Translations under genes and position numbers: made by a program | Notes under the pieces: model-generated | What the model saw: the letters and a program-made list of their open reading frames with translations, nothing else | Databases searched by the model: none | Told to the model about the DNA's origin: nothing | Shown here: positions 60,599 through 64,000 of the stretch, piece by piece | How positions within the stretch are numbered: position 1 is the stretch's first letter | Layout of the letters: each line of letters begins with the position of its first letter | DNA from: Gemmatimonadota bacterium | Lineage (GTDB): Bacteria > Gemmatimonadota > Gemmatimonadetes > Longimicrobiales > Gaopeijiaceae | Length of the DNA stretch: 64,000 nucleotides | Assembly: GCA_022827345.1 (NCBI GenBank) | Contig: JAJDTB010000027.1 | Location: 124,001 to 188,000 of the forward strand | Direction: 5' to 3'

Positions 60599-62457
60599 AC
60601 GCCCCCTCATCCAAAGACCAACCGGGGATCAGCGGCGCCAGGGAGTCGCGCGAGGTCGCCGAAGGCGCACGCGAGGCCAGGTGGGACAAGCGCAGCTTCA
60701 TGAAGGAGCTGTTCGGCGGGCGCCTCTCTCTCGACCTGATTCACCCGCACCCGGAGCAGGATCCGGAGGAAGCGGCCAGGGCGGCCCCCTTTCTGGAGCG
60801 ACTTGAGAGATTCACCGTCGAGCACGTGGACGGCGACGCCTTCGACCGCGACGGCTGGGTGCCCGACTCGGTGCTCGAGGGCCTCGCCGCACTGGGCGCG
60901 TACGGCATCAAGATCCCGCGGGAGTACGGCGGTCTCGGCCTTTCCCAGACCTCGTACAACCGCGCGCTGGCGATCGTAGCCAGCCGCTGCGCCTCCACGG
61001 CTGCGTTTCTTTCCGCGCACCAGTCCATCGGCGTCCCCACGCCCCTGGTCCTGTTCGGCACCGAGGAGCAGAAACGCAAGTACCTGCCTCGCGCCGCGGG
61101 CGGCGAACTGTCCGCATTCGCGCTCACCGAAGCCATGGTCGGATCCGACCCGGCGAACATGTCCACCGTCGCCCGCCTCTCGGACGACGGCGAGCACTAC
61201 ATCCTCAACGGCGAAAAGCTGTGGACGACCAACGGGCCACGCTCCAGGCTCCTGGTCGTGATGGCGCGGACCCCGGCCCGCGCCGGCGTGAAGGGCGCCC
61301 GCCCCATCAGCGCCTTCATCGTCGAGACCGACTGGCCGGGCGTGGAGGTGGCACAGATCTGTCGATTCATGGGACTGAACGGCATCTCCAACGGCGTGCT
61401 CCGCTTCACGGACGTCAAGGTGCCAAGGGAGAATCTGCTCTGGGGCGAGGGCATGGGCCTGAAGCTCGCCCTGATCACCCTCAACACCGGGCGGCTGGCC
61501 CTTCCCGCCTTCTGTGCCGCCGGGGCAAAGGGCTTCCTGCGCACCTCCCGCAAGTGGGCCGCCGAGCGGGTGCAGTGGGGCGCCCCGATCGGGAAGCACG
61601 ACGCGGTCGCCCAGAAGGTGGGCCGGATGGCGGCCGAGGCCTATGCCATGGACGCCGTGGTCGAGCTCGCCGCGGCCATGTCGGGCCAGGGGAAGCTGGA
61701 CATAAGACTTGAAGCGGCCATGGCCAAGCTCTGGCACAGCGAGAAGTGCTGGGACCTGGTGAACGACGCGGTGCAGGTGCGGGGAGGACGCGGTTACGAG
61801 ACCGCCGATTCGCTCCGGGCCCGCGGCGAGGACCCGGCCCCCCTGGAACGCTACCTGCGCGACTCCCGCATCAACCTGATCTTCGAGGGCACTAGCGAGA
61901 TCATGCGCCTCTTCATGGCTCGCGAGGCGGTCGACCACCACCTGTCCGTCGCCGGCAACGTCATCGACGCCCGGCTGCCCGCCTCAAAGCGCCTCGCCGC
62001 CCTCCTGAAGGCCGGCATGCACTACGCCGTCTGGTACCCGGGCAGGTGGCTGGGCTGGGGCCGGTGGCCGCGCTACGCCGAGTTCGGGGTGCTGGCGCGG
62101 CACATGCGCTACGCGGACCGGAAGTCGCGAAGACTGGCACGGGCAATCTTCCACGCCATGCTCCGCTTCGGCCCGAAACTCGAGCAGCGGCAGGCGCTCC
62201 TTGCAAGGTTCGTCGACATCGGCGCCGACCTGTTCGTGATTTCGGCCTCCTGCGTGCGCGCCATGAAGCTCCAGAGGGAGGGACCCGGCGACCGCTCCCC
62301 CAACGAGCTCGCCGACGCGGCGTGCGCGCTGGCACGTCGCCGCATCGACGCGCGGTTCCGGGCCGTCCGACGAAACGACGATTCGCAGATGTACCGCGTG
62401 GCCCGCCGTGCCATGGCCGACCGCTACGAATGGCTCGAGGAAGGCATCTGCGACTGA
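60595..62457 (+). CDS. Acyl-CoA dehydrogenase, long (VLCAD/ACAD9-like) form
   Basis: A 620-residue FAD enzyme, longer than the usual 380 residues because of a C-terminal helical extension of about 170. Family signatures: YGIKIPREYGGLGLSQTSYN, LSAFALTEAMVGSDPANMST, YILNGEKLWTTNG, VKVPRENLLWGEGMG and NLIFEGTSEIMRLFMAREAV. It oxidises acyl-CoA to enoyl-CoA in the first step of beta-oxidation. The GTG at 60595 has AGGAGG five bases upstream and overlaps the patatin stop. The ctaA ATG follows the stop with no gap, so the run is one operon. Chain-length preference cannot be told from sequence. Confidence 0.92.
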   Translation: MNAPSSKDQPGISGARESREVAEGAREARWDKRSFMKELFGGRLSLDLIHPHPEQDPEEAARAAPFLERLERFTVEHVDGDAFDRDGWVPDSVLEGLAALGAYGIKIPREYGGLGLSQTSYNRALAIVASRCASTAAFLSAHQSIGVPTPLVLFGTEEQKRKYLPRAAGGELSAFALTEAMVGSDPANMSTVARLSDDGEHYILNGEKLWTTNGPRSRLLVVMARTPARAGVKGARPISAFIVETDWPGVEVAQICRFMGLNGISNGVLRFTDVKVPRENLLWGEGMGLKLALITLNTGRLALPAFCAAGAKGFLRTSRKWAAERVQWGAPIGKHDAVAQKVGRMAAEAYAMDAVVELAAAMSGQGKLDIRLEAAMAKLWHSEKCWDLVNDAVQVRGGRGYETADSLRARGEDPAPLERYLRDSRINLIFEGTSEIMRLFMAREAVDHHLSVAGNVIDARLPASKRLAALLKAGMHYAVWYPGRWLGWGRWPRYAEFGVLARHMRYADRKSRRLARAIFHAMLRFGPKLEQRQALLARFVDIGADLFVISASCVRAMKLQREGPGDRSPNELADAACALARRRIDARFRAVRRNDDSQMYRVARRAMADRYEWLEEGICD

Positions 62458-63333
62458 ATGGCGCGATCCCTCCTCCTGTTCGTTCTCGTCTGGACCCTCG
62501 CGCTGCTGCTCCTTGGCAGCGTGGTGCACGCTACCGAGTCCAGCCTCGCCTGCCCCGACTGGCCCACCTGCTTCGGCACGATGATGCCGGAAATGACCGG
62601 CGGCGTCTTCTGGGAACACCTGCACAGGCTTTGGGCCGGCGCCCTGGTGCTCCTGTTCGCGGTCACCGTGGTCGTCCTGCGCCGCACCCTGCCCGAACGG
62701 GGCGACCTGCTGCGCATGGGGATCGCGGGGCTGATCCTGCTGCTGATCCAGTCGGTCCTGGGCGGCCTGACGGTCATCTACCGCCTGCCCGATGCCATCT
62801 CCACCTCGCACCTGGCGCTCGCCTTCGGCTTTCTGGCGCTCGTCACCGTCATGCTGGTTCGTACGCGACCCCCGGGCGGTGATGCCGCCCCCGAAATCGA
62901 CCCTCTGGCGCGGCGGGCCGGCATTTGGGGGACGGCGCTGGTCTTCACCCAGTCCCTGGTCGGCGCGCTGGTGCGCCACACCGATTCCGGAATGGCCTGC
63001 CCGGACGTACCCCTCTGCCTCGGCAGGATCATCCCGCCCCTCGAGTACCCGACGGTGCAGCTCCACTTCCTGCACCGCGCCCTGGGCGTGCTCGTCGCGG
63101 TGGTTCTGCTGCGCCATGCGTGGCTGATCCTGGCACGCTCCCGCGACCGGGTCGCGCGCCGGCTGGCGGCCGGCCTGGGAGCGGGCGTCATCGCCCAGGT
63201 GCTGCTCGGCTACCTCTCCGTCGCCTACCGGCTCGCCCCCCCGTACGTCTCGACGCACACGCTCCTCGCCGCGGCCCTGCTCTCCATGGCCGTTGCGATG
63301 GCGGCGCGCAGGCCGCACCCCGTCCCGGCATGA
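62458..63333 (+). CDS. ctaA: Heme A synthase
   Basis: A 291-residue, eight-helix COX15/CtaA protein. The two half-molecules are visible: first half ACPDWPTCFG, EHLHRLWAG and STSHLALAFG; second half ACPDVPLCLG, LHFLHRALGV and VSTHTLLAAA. The paired cysteines in both outer loops and the four His residues for two hemes are all present, as in the class with two Cys pairs. It oxidises the C8 methyl of heme O to make heme A for aa3-type oxidases. The ATG begins directly after the ACAD stop and the stop overlaps the DUF420 gene (ATGA). No ctaB or oxidase subunit gene is in the window. Confidence 0.93.
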   Translation: MARSLLLFVLVWTLALLLLGSVVHATESSLACPDWPTCFGTMMPEMTGGVFWEHLHRLWAGALVLLFAVTVVVLRRTLPERGDLLRMGIAGLILLLIQSVLGGLTVIYRLPDAISTSHLALAFGFLALVTVMLVRTRPPGGDAAPEIDPLARRAGIWGTALVFTQSLVGALVRHTDSGMACPDVPLCLGRIIPPLEYPTVQLHFLHRALGVLVAVVLLRHAWLILARSRDRVARRLAAGLGAGVIAQVLLGYLSVAYRLAPPYVSTHTLLAAALLSMAVAMAARRPHPVPA

Positions 63334-63761
63334 GCGCCGAGTCCGTCGCCGACACGCTCGCCGCGGTCAACGCCGCCCTCAACTTCACCAGCGCCGCGCT
63401 GCTGGTGGCCGGCTTCCGCTTCATCAGGCGCGGCAGGATCCGGGAGCACCGGCGATGCATGCTCGGTGCCGTTACAGCCGGCGCAACCTTCCTGGTCCTC
63501 TACGTCACGCGGTTTTCCCTCACGGGCACGCACGAGTTCCCGGGCCCGGAAGCCGTGCGACCCGTCTACCTGGCCATCCTGTTCAGCCACATGATCCTTG
63601 CCATCATCGTGGTGCCGCTGGTCATCCGGCTGCTCGTGCTGGCCCGGCGGGAACGTTTCAGGGAGCACCGGCGCCTGGCGCGCTGGACCTTCCCCATCTG
63701 GCTCTACACCTCGGTGACGGGGCTGGTCGTCTACCTGATGCTCTACCGGATGTACGGCTGA
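63330..63761 (+). CDS. DUF420 (CtaM-like) membrane protein
   Basis: A 143-residue four-helix protein of the DUF420 family: VNAALNFTSAALLVAGFRFI with R..HRRCM after it, then FLVLYVTRFSLTGTHEF and a long stretch ending RREHRRLARWTFPIWLYTSV. The pair EHRRCM/EHRRLARWTFP and the His residues in FSHMILA are the family pattern. In Bacillus and Staphylococcus the DUF420 protein CtaM (YozB) is needed for activity of heme A oxidases, and its place here, overlapping the heme A synthase stop, agrees with that. It is the last gene of the patatin-ACAD-ctaA run. Confidence 0.88.
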   Translation: MSAESVADTLAAVNAALNFTSAALLVAGFRFIRRGRIREHRRCMLGAVTAGATFLVLYVTRFSLTGTHEFPGPEAVRPVYLAILFSHMILAIIVVPLVIRLLVLARRERFREHRRLARWTFPIWLYTSVTGLVVYLMLYRMYG

Positions 63762-63796
63762 AGAGCCCCGCTGCCGGCGGGATTATCAACTGGCGC

Positions 63797-64000
63797 TTAA
63801 CGCAATTCAGCGGCCCAGCGGCAGGTCCGGTCTCCCCGTGTCTCGCACTGCTGCTTGGCCACCACGGCTTCCCGTCCCGCGCTGTCGTGGAGAACGCGCT
63901 GGCAGAACCCGGTGATGATCTCGCAGGCATCTCCGTTCCGGTCGACCTGGACAAGTGGAGAAGCGGACATCTCGAACACGAAGGATCCGGACATGAATCC
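63797..64000 (-). CDS. V4R-like domain protein, C-terminal part, cut by the window edge
   Basis: Only the last 67 residues are inside the window; the frame stays open past 64000. The segment has VDRNGDACEIITGFCQRVLH, then AVVAKQQCETRGDRTCRWAA, which matches the end of V4R (4-vinyl reductase/hydrocarbon-binding) domains: a Cys in C.I..GF, and C...GD..C near the end. V4R domains bind small hydrophobic ligands or metals and are often part of sensory or regulatory proteins. The rest of the gene would be needed to tell which. It converges with the DUF420 gene. Confidence 0.55.
   Translation of the reverse strand, partial: GFMSGSFVFEMSASPLVQVDRNGDACEIITGFCQRVLHDSAGREAVVAKQQCETRGDRTCRWAAELR

Overview
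The window is about 64 kb of very GC-rich bacterial chromosome with dense, often overlapping genes (many ATGA, GTGA and TTGA stop/start junctions). No rRNA, tRNA, insertion sequence or CRISPR array was seen. The gene content points to a Gram-negative, aerobic, heterotrophic member of the Gemmatimonadota or a close relative. The clues are two SusC/SusD-type outer-membrane pairs with CarboxypepD_reg-like N-termini, large secreted M14 and VPS10/BNR proteins, a standalone plug-like lipoprotein, a multiheme cytochrome with TPRs, a large NAD-glutamate dehydrogenase and heme A synthase. The taxonomic call is inference from gene families, not from a marker gene.

Layout. 0-4.5 kb: end of an amidase gene, a split XdhC pair, a SufU scaffold, a HipBA toxin-antitoxin pair, and an AT-rich patch carrying a decayed AlbA_2-type regulator. 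4.6-8.4 kb: a cobalamin riboswitch leading a BtuB-like TonB receptor, then an intact AlbA_2-type regulator. 8.5-13 kb: a secreted M14 peptidase coupled to a CPBP membrane protease, then a Phd-VapC toxin-antitoxin pair. 13-24.4 kb: Ppx/GppA facing a very large NAD-glutamate dehydrogenase, then an SbcD/YhaO nuclease, a YhaN-like ATPase and a GT87-like glycosyltransferase in one coupled run. 24.3-27.8 kb: a pair of palindromic repeats, then a reverse-strand operon of pgeF, a processive GT2 and a secreted FG-GAP propeller.

28-42 kb: 2-oxoglutarate dehydrogenase E1 and threonine ammonia-lyase. Next is a reverse-strand set containing a quinone oxidoreductase, a small membrane protein, a solute-binding protein broken by an in-frame TGA, a membrane receptor with no kinase, and an OxlT-like MFS transporter. 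After these come a DnaQ-type exonuclease, a large VPS10/BNR protein and a DUF4143 ATPase.

42-59.3 kb is mostly an envelope region on the reverse strand. It has an outer-membrane protein, a plug-like lipoprotein and two SusC/SusD modules. The second module follows an octaheme cytochrome-TPR protein and two small lipoproteins in what looks like one operon. Two unfamiliar membrane proteins lie between the modules. 59.4-63.8 kb is a coupled forward run of patatin, acyl-CoA dehydrogenase, heme A synthase (CtaA) and a DUF420/CtaM-like protein. The window ends inside a reverse-strand V4R-like gene.

The most distinctive material is the octaheme/lipoprotein/SusCD operon, the solute-binding/receptor/transporter operon with its nonsense codon, and the palindromic repeat pair at 24.35-24.44 kb. 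All functions rest on motif reading by eye; no database search was run.
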